Shown: positions 14,606-15,591 of the stretch, one piece after another
How positions within the stretch are numbered: position 1 is the first letter of the stretch
Layout: each line of letters opens with the position of its first letter
NCBI GenBank assembly: GCA_038236965.1
Contig: JBBRZF010000073.1
Span: 1-15,591, forward strand
From: JBBRZF01 sp038236965
GTDB lineage: Bacteria; Acidobacteriota; Terriglobia; Terriglobales; Acidobacteriaceae
DNA length: 15,591 nt
Reading direction: 5' to 3'
Notes under the pieces: model-generated
Database searches by the model: none
What the model was told of the DNA's origin: nothing
What the model saw: the letters and a program-made list of their open reading frames with translations, nothing else
Translations under genes and position numbers: made by a program

Positions 14606-15309
14606 CTATAGGTTTCCACATGACACGATAACAAAGCGGCTCTCGTCATCACCGGCCGCCTTCTCAAGACATTCCGGCAGTTCTCTTTGTGTGGTGCCCG
14701 GGATCCATTCCCGCGGAACCCCGTGAGAAATGGCGGACGAAGTAACGGGTTGAGTGTACACAAGGGGGCTGAACACCGGTGAAGCTGTCAGGCCAATAGC
14801 CGATGCACCCGGCGCCGTCAGGCCCGTGTGCGCAGTATCAAAGTAGAGCGACACGGAGTCCGTTGCTGAAGGCGCCGGAGCGATACCAGTCTGCCACGAA
14901 CGCCGATCGATGCCAGTTACACAAACGAACAGATCATTGTCAGTACGCAACAATTGCGCGGGACCAGGCTGTTTACCGACAGATGAACGGAACTCCCGAA
15001 ATCGGATAGACAGTTCGTGCAGTTCGCATTCATCGGCGGAGGATTCGGCACACGTGGGACGGGAACGCTGACGCCATTATGGGCCAGCACATCCGGCGCC
15101 ATGAGTCCAATCAGACCGGCGGCAAGAGACCACCGTACAACAACTCTACATGCTGTTCGGAACAACAATGAACGGGTAGGTTTAACGTTTCTCCGAGCAC
15201 CTGACCCACTCGCGTTCGCCGGCCGACCTTTCCCCTGTAAAGTGGGGTGTGTCAACCAAGCAAGCTCGAAGTCGGATGCCGCGGCTCTGTAAGTGTCTTG
15301 GGATTTCAT
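14606..15309 (-). pseudogene. Broken gene for a small secreted protein of unknown family
   Basis: Two overlapping minus-strand frames appear to be one gene. The first holds a signal-peptide-like segment (RVVVRWSLAAGLIGLMAPDV with an AHN cleavage region) and a cysteine pair (NANCTNC), then ends near 14917. The second, open from about 15000 to 14606, reads LLRTDNDLFVCVTGIDRR, then ATDSVSLYFDTAHTG and SPVFSPLVYTQPVTSS. This is a regular beta-strand pattern like secreted binding domains. The shift would lie between 14950 and 15005. The start is uncertain (ATG at 15309 or 15399, or a TTG near the signal), none with a good ribosome-binding site. I do not recognise the family; both halves could be chance frames. 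Confidence 0.35.
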
Positions 15310-15591
15310 GTGTAGGGCATTTCGAAACAACCTCTCGTATTGAGGTGTTCGCAGACTAAAGCGCCACCGCACATCCGGAGACACAAGGATATGAGACATT
15401 AGCTTGGCGTGATCGAAACTCTATTATTGATATCCACTTCACTCGCAATCCGCATACCTAAACACAGGGGCATTTTGCACATTCTCGATTTTGGGGTAGC
15501 GGCCACATGCTGCTGGAAGCGGTGGACTTTTTGCAGGAACTCCACTGATACGGAAAGTCACCCGGCAAGCCAACCCTGCCGACTTCCCGAC
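15310..15591. other. Right-edge non-coding DNA, possibly the end of an insertion element
   Basis: No gene is supported here. From about 15468 there are short repeated motifs, TTTTGCA near 15473 and again near 15529, and TTTTGGGGTAGCGGCCAC. These remind me of the repeated terminal sequences of IS21-like elements. No transposase frame begins before the window ends, and no target duplication can be checked. Confidence 0.25.

Overview
The window looks like the accessory part of an environmental bacterial chromosome, most likely from Acidobacteriota (Bryobacterales/Solibacter-like). That placement is inference. It rests on a remembered resemblance of three protein types to acidobacterial families: the ECF-like sigma factor, its zinc-less membrane anti-sigma partner with a long periplasmic tail, and a large secreted TPR-CHAT protein. 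No ribosomal RNA, tRNA, CRISPR array or housekeeping gene was seen. The region carries many relics of mobile DNA and at least four broken genes.

Left edge (1-1160, + strand): the C-terminus of an IS21/rve-type DDE transposase overlaps by four bases (ATGA) a 313-residue DnaG-like mini-primase (CHC2 zinc finger plus Toprim). The two are probably one transcription unit, with a primase in the place where IS21 elements usually carry the istB ATPase.

Minus-strand operon (8354 down to 1374): sigma factor, then after 3 bases a one-pass membrane anti-sigma factor, then the decayed C-terminal third of a CHAT protease, then an intact 1451-residue secreted PPC-TPR-CHAT protein with its catalytic His and Cys. 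The likely logic is an envelope-linked sigma/anti-sigma switch wired to caspase-like proteins, one of which has been lost.

Centre (9119-14081): two closely related secreted kelch-repeat proteins face each other. They flank about 2.6 kb of mobile-element and plasmid-like DNA. That stretch holds a bulged hairpin, the first codons of a Tn3-type transposase, a gutted tyrosine recombinase within a 55-bp inverted repeat, iteron-like direct repeats, a 14-bp palindrome, a ParA/ribbon-helix-helix partition pair and a decayed coiled-coil/AT-hook gene. The first kelch gene has a perfect 11-bp inverted repeat in its upstream region.

Right edge (14082-15591): a possible short basic upstream ORF, a broken gene for a small secreted protein, and non-coding DNA that may be the end of another insertion element.
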